Source of the DNA: Subtercola boreus
GTDB taxonomy: Bacteria > Actinomycetota > Actinomycetes > Actinomycetales > Microbacteriaceae
Length of the DNA stretch: 64,000 nucleotides
Assembly (NCBI RefSeq): GCF_003399645.1
Contig: NZ_NBXD01000014.1
Location: forward strand, 186,001-250,000
Direction: 5' to 3'
Below the pieces are notes generated by a model that saw nothing but the letters and a program-made list of their open reading frames with translations, was not told where the DNA came from and did no database searches. The translations under genes and the position numbers were made by a program. Numbering within the stretch: the first letter of the stretch is position 1; every line of letters starts with the position of its first letter. Below are positions 41,790 through 50,111 of the stretch, piece after piece.

Positions 41790-43703
41790 CTATTTATGCC
41801 GCGGCTTGCGCTCCGCACGTTGTGAATCGGCACCCCGGTCGGAACCCGCGCCGCCACGATCCCCGCGCTCAGCGCGATCTCCGTACGACGAACCGGAGCG
41901 GGGGGTCGTGCGCCGGGACTCTTCGATGCTGCGGGCGCCTCCGCGGCGGTCGGGGCGAATCTCGATCAGCTTTCCACTGATGCGGGTGTCGCGCAGGCGC
42001 TCGAGCACATCCCCCGGCATGTCTGCCGGCAACTCGACCAGCGAGAAATCGGGGCGGATCTGGATGTGCCCGAAGTCATCCCGGCCCAGGCCGCCTTCGT
42101 TGGCGAGCGCTCCGACGATCTGGCGGGGCTCGACCTTGTGTCGCTTGCCCACCTCGATGCGGTACTGAGACATGGGCTTGGAGCTGCGGGGTTGGCGCTC
42201 TGCACGCTCGCCCCGAGCATCCGTGTTCCCGTATGACGAGCGATCGCCGCGGTCGTCGCGACCACCTCTGCCGCCCTGCGCGCCGTCGGAATAGTCGCCG
42301 CGGCCGGTGCCTCGGTCGTCGCGCTCCGGCCGACGGCTCCGCGGATCGTCTGTGAGCAGCAGGGGAGTGTCGCCCTGCGCGACCACGGCGAGGGCAGCGG
42401 CGACATCGGCCTCGGGAACATCGTGATGCTCGACGTAGTGGCCCACGATGTCGCGGAAGGCGGCGATGCGCTCCTGCTGCTCGAGCGCTGCCGTGATGGC
42501 GTCGTCGAAGCGCGCAAGGCGGGTGACGTTGACGTCGTCGACCGACGGAAGCCTCATCTCGGTCAGGGGCTGGCGTGTCGCCTTTTCGATGGCGCCCAGT
42601 AGACGGCGCTCGCGCGGGGTGACGAAGCTGATAGCAGCACCACTTCGGCCCGCTCGCCCGGTGCGGCCGATGCGGTGCACATACGATTCCGTGTCGATCG
42701 GGATGTCGTAGTTGATCACGTGGCTGATTCTGTCGACGTCGAGCCCGCGGGCCGCAACATCCGTCGCCACCAGGATGTCGAGCTTGCCCGACTTGAGCTG
42801 GTTGACCGTGCGCTCGCGCTGAGCCTGCACGACATCGCCGCTGATGGCTGCCGCCGAATATCCGCGGGCCCGCAGCTTCTCGGCAAGGGTCTCGGTCTCG
42901 CTCTTCGTGCGCACGAAGACGATCATGCCCTCGAAGTTCTCGACCTCGAGGATGCGGGTGAGAGCATCGACCTTCTGCGGGTAAGACACCATGAGGTAGC
43001 GCTGGGTGGTGTTCGCCGACGTGGTGGTCTTGTTTTTGACCGTGATCTCTTCGGCGTCATTCAGGTATTGCTTCGAGATGCGCCGGATGGCCGCCGGCAT
43101 GGTCGCAGAGAAGAGGGCGACCTGTTTGTCGTCGGGAGTGTCGGCGAGGATTGTCTCGACGTCTTCGGCGAAGCCCATCTTGAGCATCTCGTCGGCCTCG
43201 TCGAGCACGAGGTATTTCAGCTCGGAGAGGTCGAGGGTGCCCTTGGCGAGATGATCCATGATGCGGCCGGGGGTGCCTACGACGACGTGCACTCCGCGTC
43301 GGAGCGCCGAGAGCTGCACACCATAAGCCTGGCCACCGTAGACCGGGAGTACGTGAACACCTCTCATCTGAGAGGCATACTGCTCGAAAGCCTCGCAGAC
43401 CTGAAGGGCGAGCTCGCGGGTGGGGGAGAGCACAAGGGCCTGCGGAGTCTTCTGCGAGACGTCGAGCCGGGAGAGGATCGGAAGGGCGAAGGCGGCGGTC
43501 TTGCCGGTGCCGGTCTGGGCGAGGCCGACCACGTCGCGCCCGGCGAGAAGGGGAGGAATGGTCGCGGCCTGAATCGCAGACGGCGTCTCGTAGCCGATCT
43601 CGCGCACGGCTTTGAGTACGGCGTCGCTCAGCCCGAGGTCGGAGAAGGTGGGCACGGCGTCGGCAGCGTCGGCCTCAACCTCGGCGTTCGTATCGGTGGT
43701 CAT
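41790..43703 (-). CDS. deaD: DEAD-box RNA helicase, CsdA/DeaD-like
   Basis: A 637-residue helicase. Motifs in order: Q motif (TFSDLGLSDAVLKAVREIGY then ETPSAIQ), GLAQTGTGKTAAFALP (I), PTRELALQV (Ia), VLDEADEML (II), LFSATMP (III), DILVATDVAARGLDVDRI (V) and YVHRIGRTGRAGRSG (VI). An Arg/Asp/Gly-rich linker precedes a DbpA-type RNA-binding domain (about residues 520-595, MSQYRIEVGKRHKVEPRQIV then GALANEGGLG). It unwinds RNA in ribosome assembly, mRNA decay or cold shock. ATG 43703 is set by the leaderless promoter; a 69-residue extension is rejected. The tail is Arg/Gly-rich. Confidence 0.92.
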   Translation of the reverse strand: MTTDTNAEVEADAADAVPTFSDLGLSDAVLKAVREIGYETPSAIQAATIPPLLAGRDVVGLAQTGTGKTAAFALPILSRLDVSQKTPQALVLSPTRELALQVCEAFEQYASQMRGVHVLPVYGGQAYGVQLSALRRGVHVVVGTPGRIMDHLAKGTLDLSELKYLVLDEADEMLKMGFAEDVETILADTPDDKQVALFSATMPAAIRRISKQYLNDAEEITVKNKTTTSANTTQRYLMVSYPQKVDALTRILEVENFEGMIVFVRTKSETETLAEKLRARGYSAAAISGDVVQAQRERTVNQLKSGKLDILVATDVAARGLDVDRISHVINYDIPIDTESYVHRIGRTGRAGRSGAAISFVTPRERRLLGAIEKATRQPLTEMRLPSVDDVNVTRLARFDDAITAALEQQERIAAFRDIVGHYVEHHDVPEADVAAALAVVAQGDTPLLLTDDPRSRRPERDDRGTGRGDYSDGAQGGRGGRDDRGDRSSYGNTDARGERAERQPRSSKPMSQYRIEVGKRHKVEPRQIVGALANEGGLGRDDFGHIQIRPDFSLVELPADMPGDVLERLRDTRISGKLIEIRPDRRGGARSIEESRRTTPRSGSSYGDRAERGDRGGAGSDRGADSQRAERKPRHK

Positions 43704-43710
43704 TCCGTTA

Positions 43711-43716
43711 ACGCTA
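43711..43716 (-). promoter_or_regulatory. Putative -10 for leaderless DEAD-box helicase gene
   Basis: On the minus strand TAGCGT ends 7 nt before the ATG at 43703, with TAACGGA between and no Shine-Dalgarno. Confidence 0.4.
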
Positions 43717-43897
43717 GTCGTACAACGGTGGTCGTTGGGGCCCTGTGAATAGTCAGGGTCGGGGTTGCGGCCTGTGAGGGGATGGATGCGACCCGTTCGT
43801 GCCCTTTTCTCTCCTCCACAGGCGGCCGTTTCGCGAGTTTGTCCACCGTTTCGGGCGCGTGGCGTCGGGTGTCGGATGCCCGTGGTTGACTGTCCGC

Positions 43898-45664
43898 ATG
43901 ACCCGAGCAATACTCACCGAACGACCGCCCGTCGGCTCGGCCGTCGCCCCGCGGACCGCCGACGCGCCAGCGCTCTCGTCGCGCCCAGAGTCGCCACGGG
44001 AGCCGCCGACTGAGTCACTGGAAGAGTCGCCCGGGTCACGGGAGGAGTCACGAGGGTCGCGGGAGGAGTCACGAGGGTCGCGGAGGGAGCGTTTCGCGGC
44101 GGCGGTGACCGCGGTGCTGCAGAGTCACCGCCTGCTGGCTGCGGCGCAGGCGGAGCACGCGGCGCTGGTCGAGGAGGCCCGACTGGCGGGTGTGGGTCTG
44201 CACTCGCAGGACACCTTCCGCGGTGGCCCGCAGTGGTCGAGCCAGATGGTCGCAGAGCGCGAGGTCACCACTGAGCTCGCTGTCGCCCTGCATCTCAGCG
44301 AAAGCGACGCCCGCCGACTCCTGCACACCAGCGAGGGCCTCACCGGCGTGTTCAGCTCGACGATGACCGCCCTCCGATCAGGCACCATCTCCTACCGCCA
44401 CGCTGAGAAGATCGTCGAATGTTCCCGAACCCTGCCCGCCGACTGCCTGCCCGCCTACGAGGCCGAACTCCTTCCCGCCGCCAAGAAGGTGTCCGTGCAG
44501 CGCCTCGAGAGGCTCGCGCGCTCAGCGGTCGAGCATGCGCAACCGGATACCGCGATCCAGCGCCACACCGACGCCGCGGCCTGCCGCCGTCTCTACCTCG
44601 AACCCGCCTCAGACGGAATGGCATACCTCTCCCTCTACCTCCCGGCGGTCGAAGCGGTCGCGATCTACAATCGCGCCACAGAACTGGGCCGGTCAGCGAA
44701 GAACTCGGGCGACCCCCGCACCCTGACCCAGTTGCGCGTGGACACCCTCACCGACCTGATGCTCAACGCCGAGACCCAGATCCCCACCGTCACCCCCGGC
44801 ATCCGCGCCCGCGTCAACATCACCGTCCCCATCCTCACCCTCCTCACCACTCGAATCCGTCCGGCTGCTGCCCCGGCTGCGGCTGCGGCTGCGGCTGCCG
44901 CCGAGCCTGCGGCTGCTGCCGAGCCCGCGGTTGTCACTCCGACGGGGACTGCTGCCCCGGCTGCGGCTGCGGCTGCGGCCGAGCCTGCGGCTGTCACTCC
45001 GACGCGGACTGTCACTCCGACGCGGACTGCTGCTCTGGCCGCACCAGCTACCGAGCCTGCGGCCGCCGAAGCTGAATTCGGCCTTGAGATTGGTGGTCGC
45101 TGCGCGGGTTCCCCTGTCGGGGTCGGGTCGCAGGTAGACGAAACGTTCGCTGACCTTATCGCCGGGTGGGGTGGCGGTGGTTCAGCGGAGCTTGAGGGCT
45201 ATGGGCCGATAGACCAGCACACCGCACTGCTCCTCAGCCGAACCGCCCCTTCCTTCCGGCGGGTGCTCACCGACCCCATCACCGGGGCCGCCCTGGCTTA
45301 CGGGCGCGAACGGTACAAACCACCCGCCGATCTCGACGAACTGATCCGGCTGACTCACACCGAATGCACCTTCCCTCTCGACTGCCAGCCCTCCGCAACT
45401 GCCGACCTCGACCATACAATCGCTTGGACCGACGGTGGCGGCACCGACTTCGGCAATCTGAGTCCGCTGTGCACCAGCCATCACAAAGTCAAACACCACA
45501 CCACCTGGAGAATCGAACAGACTCCAGACGGTTCTGTCACCTGGACTTCCCCCGCCGGTTTCGAATACCACGTCGACCCCACCCCCGTGACACACCCAAC
45601 CCGATCCACACCCCGTTTCGCTGACGACCCGGCCCTGGGAGTCGCCATTCCGCCCCCGTTCTGA
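43898..45664 (+). CDS. DUF222 / HNH endonuclease family protein
   Basis: A 588-residue protein of the DUF222-HNH type common and often multicopy in actinobacteria. The DUF222 region covers about residues 80-330 (VALHLSESDARRLLHTSEGL, ALRSGTISYRHAEKIVE). The C-terminal HNH nuclease is intact: CTFPLDCQPS, DLDHTIAWTDGGGTDFGNLS and CTSHHKVKHHTTW. ATG 43898 is chosen; the in-frame extension is Arg/Pro-rich and unsupported. Two low-complexity insertions are visible: GSREESR repeated (21-bp unit, 44033-44095) near the N-terminus, and an Ala/Pro/Thr stretch (44860-45070) with repeated VTPTRT. Function, perhaps mobile-element related, is not established. Confidence 0.83.
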   Translation: MTRAILTERPPVGSAVAPRTADAPALSSRPESPREPPTESLEESPGSREESRGSREESRGSRRERFAAAVTAVLQSHRLLAAAQAEHAALVEEARLAGVGLHSQDTFRGGPQWSSQMVAEREVTTELAVALHLSESDARRLLHTSEGLTGVFSSTMTALRSGTISYRHAEKIVECSRTLPADCLPAYEAELLPAAKKVSVQRLERLARSAVEHAQPDTAIQRHTDAAACRRLYLEPASDGMAYLSLYLPAVEAVAIYNRATELGRSAKNSGDPRTLTQLRVDTLTDLMLNAETQIPTVTPGIRARVNITVPILTLLTTRIRPAAAPAAAAAAAAAEPAAAAEPAVVTPTGTAAPAAAAAAAEPAAVTPTRTVTPTRTAALAAPATEPAAAEAEFGLEIGGRCAGSPVGVGSQVDETFADLIAGWGGGGSAELEGYGPIDQHTALLLSRTAPSFRRVLTDPITGAALAYGRERYKPPADLDELIRLTHTECTFPLDCQPSATADLDHTIAWTDGGGTDFGNLSPLCTSHHKVKHHTTWRIEQTPDGSVTWTSPAGFEYHVDPTPVTHPTRSTPRFADDPALGVAIPPPF

Positions 45665-45957
45665 CTGGTGGTGGTCGCACCCGATACCCGTAGCCCGGCG
45701 ACCTGCCCGGTTGGGTCCTGAAGCGCGCGCTGAAACGCTGCCTGGTACGGCACGTTGAAACTCAGCGCGCTCGGGATCGTGGTTCTGGCCCGGCCTCAGC
45801 GCGCTGCGGGGGTGGGGCTGTCGAACCCGGGGCCCTGTCGCAGGCTGATCGGTGTGTGATGCAACTTCCGCGGAAGCGACCGTATGTGCAGGGGTGACCT
45901 AGGATGGCGAGATCGAAACGCTCGTAGTCAGCGGGCGACACCTTTCCTAGGGGTGAC
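45665..45957. other. Intergenic region upstream of exported protein
   Basis: No gene is seen. GCGCGCTGAAACG and repeated CAGCGCGCT words occur around 45725-45800. TAGGAT at 45900-45905 is a candidate -10 giving a 50-nt leader, and AGGGG precedes the ATG at 45958 by 6 nt. GGGGTGAC occurs at 45891 and again at 45949, just before the start codon. Confidence 0.5.
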
Positions 45958-47598
45958 ATGAACGACGAGACCAATGCCGACGTGGACAAAGACAGTGTCA
46001 AAAGCGGTCTAAACGAAGACAATGTCGATGTCAATGCCGACGAAGAAAAAGGCACTGACCGCGGCGAGAGCTCTGTCTCTGTCAATGACAGTCGCACTGC
46101 AGGTGACAGTCGCACTGCCGATGACAGTCGCACTGCCGGTGACAGTCGCGCTGCCGGTGACAGTCGCGCTGCCGGTGACAGTCGCGCTGCCGATGACAGT
46201 CGCACTGACAGTGACATGAATGCCGACCAGGCAGGTGCGCCGGGGCGGGTAGACCGGCGGGCGGTGCTGAGGCTGGCCGCATGGTCTGTCCCGGTGATCG
46301 CGGCGGGGATGGCGGGTTCCGCGGCGACGCTTGGTGCTACCGCCGCGGCAGGTACTGCGGCCAGAACTGCGTCAGGTACTGCGGCCAGAACTGCGGCCGG
46401 AACTGCGGCCAGTACTGCGACCGGAGCGGTGGCCGGAACCGGAACCGCGGCAGAAACCGCGGCCGGCACCGCGGCCGGCGTGGCAGCAAGCGACGCGGGA
46501 ACGGCAGCCGCGGCATCCGGAGTCGTCACCGTCGGGGGATCGGGGTACGGCGCCATTGCCGCGAACGTGACGCGACGGGTCTACGGTCGCAACTTCTCGC
46601 AGTCGAACTACTGTTGGTATCTGCCGTCGACGCTCTCGGTGCGGAATGCGTCGTACACGATCACTCCGCTGACCTCGACCAAGGCGGCGCTGGTGCCGTC
46701 GCAGCCGTCTCCGGGGGCGACCAATCCGCTGGCGCTGTTGCGACTGGGACCGAACAACTCGCGATCCGGCAAGCAGGTGATCGTCGACGGCCTGGTGCTG
46801 ACCGGCACGGTTCAGCCGAAATCCGCGGCGAACCCGCTTCGGCCGGGGCACAACTACCACGGGTTGTCGGTGTACTGGGGGCGCCGGGCGAAGATCCTCA
46901 ACTCGACCTTCATCGCAGCAGAGTGGGGGGACTCGAACTCGCCGCCCGGCGAGACGTTCCAGATCATGGGATATCACGACGTCGACACGTACATCTCCAC
47001 TGTGGAGGTCGACGGTCGCACGGTGGCGGGTACCCGTGTGGGCGGTTCGCCGATCGGTTTCAATGCGTCGACACGTCCGGTTGTCGAGGATTCCTATCTG
47101 CACCATTCGCTCGTGTCGTCACTGACGTTCTCTACGGCCGGGGGTACGCCGAGCATGGCCACGGCGACCAGCAGTCCGACGACGCGTCGTGTTCGTATCG
47201 AGCACAATGCGAACACGAAGATGGCGCCGGGGTTCCGGTTCACGGGCATCAACCACGAGCACGTCGTCGGAGACATCACCCACATCCTGCCGAAGATCTC
47301 GATCGACTGGTGGGAGTGGACGGCCTCGCACATGTTCTTCGGCACCTGGCTCCCGTCGGCACGGGTTCACATCACCATCGATCCCGGCGAGATCAGCGGA
47401 GGCCACCCGAACAACCAGGGGTGCCTCACGGTGGCCATTCCGCGGCTGTTCAATGGAAGAGCGAACGGGCAGCGAGTGACGGATGTGGTGGTTCAGGATG
47501 TCTCGGGTCGACGACTGCGGGCCTACATCATCACCGGGGCCCAGTCCAAGCCGATGCCGGTCGACCGCGAGACGCACTTCATCGTGAATGCGGCGTGA
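45958..47598 (+). CDS. Probable Tat-exported protein with repetitive N-terminus, function unknown
   Basis: A 546-residue protein. Residues 1-98 are very acidic and include seven DSR[TA]A[GD] hexapeptides from an 18-bp repeat. A twin-arginine signal follows unusually late: VDRRAVLRLAAWSVPVIAAG (Arg-Arg at 100-101) and a helix ending in Ala. Then a GTAA-type 12-bp-repeat linker (46351-46482), and a 370-residue domain beginning VVTVGGSGYGAIAAN. Its alternating short strands (for example VIVDGLVLTGTVQP, AKILNSTFIAAEWGD) suggest a right-handed beta-helix, as in carbohydrate-active or phage-tail proteins; this is inference. An internal ATG at 46216 would give a normal Tat n-region but lacks a Shine-Dalgarno. 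The stop overlaps the next gene (GTGA). Confidence 0.7.
   Translation: MNDETNADVDKDSVKSGLNEDNVDVNADEEKGTDRGESSVSVNDSRTAGDSRTADDSRTAGDSRAAGDSRAAGDSRAADDSRTDSDMNADQAGAPGRVDRRAVLRLAAWSVPVIAAGMAGSAATLGATAAAGTAARTASGTAARTAAGTAASTATGAVAGTGTAAETAAGTAAGVAASDAGTAAAASGVVTVGGSGYGAIAANVTRRVYGRNFSQSNYCWYLPSTLSVRNASYTITPLTSTKAALVPSQPSPGATNPLALLRLGPNNSRSGKQVIVDGLVLTGTVQPKSAANPLRPGHNYHGLSVYWGRRAKILNSTFIAAEWGDSNSPPGETFQIMGYHDVDTYISTVEVDGRTVAGTRVGGSPIGFNASTRPVVEDSYLHHSLVSSLTFSTAGGTPSMATATSSPTTRRVRIEHNANTKMAPGFRFTGINHEHVVGDITHILPKISIDWWEWTASHMFFGTWLPSARVHITIDPGEISGGHPNNQGCLTVAIPRLFNGRANGQRVTDVVVQDVSGRRLRAYIITGAQSKPMPVDRETHFIVNAA
46087..46206 (+). repeat. 18-bp coding repeat (DSRTAG/DSRAAG type)
   Basis: Six full units, for example GACAGTCGCACTGCCGGT and GACAGTCGCGCTGCCGGT, plus a 12-bp partial unit run without interruption from 46087 to 46206. 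Differences between units are mostly single G/A or T/A changes. The unit preserves reading frame. Confidence 0.93.
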
Positions 47599-47930
47599 CC
47601 ATGCCGAACCGTTCGCCGGGTGAGTACCCCGCAGTGACTGCACATCACCACTTCTATCTGCCGTGGCATGAGAACGGTTCGAACGAGGCCGTCGGCGTCG
47701 CGCTCGCGCGCCAGCTCACGCACGAGAACGCGGGAGCGGAGGTCGTCACCCTGCTGCATCCGAACGAGCTATCGAACGCGCCCACCACCCCCACCGATCC
47801 GGCGCGGTACGTCGTCGGTATCGAAGGACCCGGGTGTTCCCTCATCGCCTGGGCCGCGCGTTTCGGCGCGCTGAACATCGATACCGGAGAAGTGGAGCAC
47901 GCGCGGGCCGAGACGGAATGGCACAGCTGA
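47595..47930 (+). CDS. Small protein of unknown function coupled to the Tat-exported protein
   Basis: A 111-residue protein (109 from the alternative ATG 47601). The GTG at 47595 overlaps the preceding stop as GTGA. It starts VTMPNRSPGEYPAVTAHHHF, has no signal peptide or membrane helix, and contains the segment NEAVGVALARQLTHENAGAE, a proline-threonine loop, and ARYVVGIEGPGCSLIAWAAR. The pattern of a three-histidine strand then alternating helix and strand suggests a small alpha/beta domain. No family was recognised. Coupling implies expression with the exported protein, perhaps as chaperone or regulator; this is speculation. Confidence 0.6.
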   Translation: MTMPNRSPGEYPAVTAHHHFYLPWHENGSNEAVGVALARQLTHENAGAEVVTLLHPNELSNAPTTPTDPARYVVGIEGPGCSLIAWAARFGALNIDTGEVEHARAETEWHS

Positions 47931-48066
47931 CTGGTAAAACTTTGCGGATCGCGCAAGAATTCACCCAGAAACGGGAATCCTCTCCGCCAGCATGGCGTTA
48001 CAGTGACCGTACCCGTGGTGGTACCGTCTGCCGCAGGGCAGATTCGCACTCTCGAAAGGACGATTC

Positions 48067-48483
48067 GTGACCAACACGACTCCTGACATCACAACCTTCA
48101 GCTCCGCGCAGAGCACGCACCAGACGCAGCAGCCGTTGCATGAGCTGATGAGCCCCGAGGTCAACGTTCAGCGCATCATGCGCACGGGCACGATCTGGTT
48201 CGCCGCCGCCGTCGGCGCCGTGGCCATCGTCGCCGGCATCCTGCTCTCGTCGGGTTGGCGTCCGGCCGTGCTCTCCGCCGGTCTGGCCGTGGCGTTCTGG
48301 GTGGGGGCGGGCTTCGTTGCGATCAGCGTCGGGCTGATCGGATGGTCGGGGTGCCCCATTCTCGAAGTCGACGTGCCCACGGCCTCCCGCAACAAGTCAC
48401 TCACCATGCAGCTCGGCACCATGATGTTCATCGTCGGCGGCGCCGTCACGCTGATCTCTGTGCTGCTCGGCCCGGCGGTCTAG
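48067..48483 (+). CDS. Membrane protein of unknown function
   Basis: A 138-residue protein with a polar N-terminus (about 38 residues, Thr/Gln/His-rich) and three hydrophobic helices at about residues 42-62, 66-88 and 115-136. GTG 48067 follows GAAAGGA by 6 nt. No family recognised. It is separated from the preceding small gene by 136 nt and its stop overlaps, tail to tail, the stop of the 3-hydroxyacyl-CoA dehydrogenase gene. Confidence 0.65.
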   Translation: MTNTTPDITTFSSAQSTHQTQQPLHELMSPEVNVQRIMRTGTIWFAAAVGAVAIVAGILLSSGWRPAVLSAGLAVAFWVGAGFVAISVGLIGWSGCPILEVDVPTASRNKSLTMQLGTMMFIVGGAVTLISVLLGPAV

Positions 48484-49373
48484 TTCTCCGCGGATTGGCT
48501 CCCGGCGGTCTGGGTGCCGTACGTGTAGAAACCCTCGCCCGTCGCGATTCCGAGCTTGCCTTGGTCGATGTACTCCGACTTCAGGAGCGCTGCGAAGGCT
48601 TGTGACTTCGGGTCGGGGCTCGCCGCAGTGATGTTGTAGGCCGTGGTCAGACCCACGACGTCGAAGATCTGGAAGGGGCCTGCGGGCGCACCCGTGGCGA
48701 GCCGCCAGGTCTTGTCGATCGTCTCGGTGTCGGCGATCCCTTCGACGAGCAGACCGGCCGCTGCGCTCAGCAACGGAACCAGCAGCGAGTTCAGAACGTA
48801 GCCCGCCTTCTCCTTCTTCAGCTCGATCGGAACCAGTCCGCTCCCCGTCGCGAACGCGACGACCGAGGCATAGACCTCTGGGTCGGTGTCGATCGTTCCC
48901 ATGACTTCAGCGGTGTTGTTCCGCCAGACCTGGTTCGCGTAATGCAGAGCCAGGAAGCGGTCGGGCCGGCCGGTGAATGCCTTGAGGTCGCTCGGCAGCA
49001 GCGTGGAGGAGTTGGTCGCGAAGATGGTTTTCGCCGGCGCCAGTTCAGCCAGCTTCGTGTAGGTGTCGCGCTTGAGCTCGAGAAGCTCGGGTACCGCCTC
49101 GATCACGAGGTCGGCGTCGGCGACCGCCTCGCCGAGGTCTGCCGTGAGGCGGATGCCGGCTGCTGCCCTGTCGGCGCGCCCGTCTGCGGCGCCCGGCATG
49201 CCGTCGGCCGTGTAGAGACCCGCGAGCTGGACGAATCGTCCGCGGGCCTTCTCCAGAATCGCGTCGTCGAGATCGTAGGAGGTGACGTCGTACCCGAAGT
49301 ACGCGGCCTGGTAGGCGATCTGCGAACCGAGCACGCCGGTTCCGAGAACAGTGACCGTGGTGATGTCTGGCAT
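48480..49373 (-). CDS. 3-hydroxyacyl-CoA dehydrogenase family protein
   Basis: A 297-residue NAD-dependent dehydrogenase. VTVLGTGVLGSQIAYQAAYF and DVTSYDLDD form the NAD site; LVIEAVPELLELKRDTYTKL and TIFATNSSTLLPSDL belong to the N-terminal domain; the C-terminal 3HCDH domain has KEKAGYVLNSLLVPLLSAA. It may oxidise a 3-hydroxyacyl-CoA or a related secondary alcohol. It lies 24 nt downstream of the TetR gene on the same strand, so the two are probably co-transcribed, and both are divergent from the monooxygenase-hydrolase fusion gene. AAGGAAG precedes the ATG. Confidence 0.87.
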   Translation of the reverse strand: MPDITTVTVLGTGVLGSQIAYQAAYFGYDVTSYDLDDAILEKARGRFVQLAGLYTADGMPGAADGRADRAAAGIRLTADLGEAVADADLVIEAVPELLELKRDTYTKLAELAPAKTIFATNSSTLLPSDLKAFTGRPDRFLALHYANQVWRNNTAEVMGTIDTDPEVYASVVAFATGSGLVPIELKKEKAGYVLNSLLVPLLSAAAGLLVEGIADTETIDKTWRLATGAPAGPFQIFDVVGLTTAYNITAASPDPKSQAFAALLKSEYIDQGKLGIATGEGFYTYGTQTAGSQSAEN

Positions 49374-49397
49374 GATTCTTCCTTCTTTTTTAGTCAG

Positions 49398-50036
49398 TCA
49401 GGCGGGGTGCGGGGTCGTGTCAGAGCCGTAGATACTGCGGATCCAGATGCCCGAGAGCACGTCGAGCACCCGGGTCTGCTCGATCGCCGGGGACTCACCG
49501 CTGAAAGCCGCCGACAGAACACGTTCGTTCATGAGGTTCAGGGCGATGGCGAGGTCGCGGGCATCCGTCGATGAGCCGGATGCCGCACCCCGCGCCCGCT
49601 CGGCCACGATGACGTCGGTGGCATATCCGACCCACGTCTGCATCGCCGTCGACCAGAGCGCGTGCACTTCCGGATTGCGCAGTCGGGCACCGATCGCGGC
49701 GGCTGATACCGCCCGATGGGCCGCGAAGACATCGACGAAGACACCGATCGAACGGCGCCACGCCGCTCGGGGCTCTCGATCGAACGTACGGGGCAGGGCA
49801 GCGACCTGGGCCTGCACCTCGGAGATCACGCGATCGAGCAGCGCGAGCAACACCTCGTCTTTCGACGTGTAGTAGAAGTAGAAGCTCGGCCGGGAGATGC
49901 CGGCGCCCAGCGCGAGGTCTTCGATCGAGATCTCGTCGAGGTTCCTCTCGGCGAGCAGACGCTCGGCCGTCGCGAGAATGGCCTCCTGGCGTTCGTCGCC
50001 GGAGAGGCGGGGAGATCGACGTCCGCGTGTGGCCAT
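49398..50036 (-). CDS. ethR: EthR-like TetR-family repressor
   Basis: A 212-residue TetR regulator. The DNA-binding domain is near residues 15-60, with ILATAERLLAERNLDEISIE and AGISRPSFYFYYTSKDEVLL, very like EthR. In mycobacteria EthR represses the divergent flavin monooxygenase gene ethA; here the same arrangement holds with a monooxygenase-hydrolase fusion gene. The intergenic region carries an inverted repeat (50066-50082). TACAGT (minus strand) 6 nt before the ATG suggests a leaderless transcript that continues into the hydroxyacyl-CoA dehydrogenase gene. Confidence 0.8.
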   Translation of the reverse strand: MATRGRRSPRLSGDERQEAILATAERLLAERNLDEISIEDLALGAGISRPSFYFYYTSKDEVLLALLDRVISEVQAQVAALPRTFDREPRAAWRRSIGVFVDVFAAHRAVSAAAIGARLRNPEVHALWSTAMQTWVGYATDVIVAERARGAASGSSTDARDLAIALNLMNERVLSAAFSGESPAIEQTRVLDVLSGIWIRSIYGSDTTPHPA

Positions 50037-50042
50037 GCCTTC

Positions 50043-50048
50043 ACTGTA
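50043..50048 (-). promoter_or_regulatory. Putative -10 for leaderless ethR-like gene
   Basis: On the minus strand TACAGT ends 6 nt before the ATG at 50036. It lies next to the operator palindrome, which would allow autorepression. Confidence 0.4.
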
Positions 50049-50065
50049 ACCACGAACCGGGTTGT

Positions 50066-50082
50066 ATCAACAGTGCGTTGAT
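50066..50082. promoter_or_regulatory. EthR-like operator
   Basis: ATCAAC (50066-50071) and GTTGAT (50077-50082) are perfect inverted arms around AGTGC. TCGACACTGTG just downstream adds EthR-site-like words. The right arm overlaps the putative -35 of the monooxygenase gene, a position suited to repression. Confidence 0.55.
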
Positions 50083-50105
50083 TAAATCGACACTGTGTCT
50101 ATAGT
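50078..50105 (+). promoter_or_regulatory. Promoter of the monooxygenase-hydrolase gene
   Basis: TTGATT (50078-50083) and TATAGT (50100-50105) are separated by 16 bp. The -10 ends 6 nt before ATG 50112, so the mRNA is probably leaderless. The -35 overlaps the EthR-like operator. Confidence 0.55.
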
Positions 50106-50111
50106 GGAGGC

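Noticed and set aside
41586-41980. Arg/Ala-rich open frames through the 51-bp repeat
   Set aside because: They arise from the repeat and the antisense of the helicase tail; no start signals or domains.
46087-46206. CRISPR or non-coding satellite
   Set aside because: The 18-bp unit keeps the frame of a long gene with a good ribosome binding site; no spacers.
46216-47598. Shorter Tat protein starting at ATG 46216
   Set aside because: It gives a more typical n-region but lacks a Shine-Dalgarno, while 45958 has one; kept as an alternative in the gene entry.
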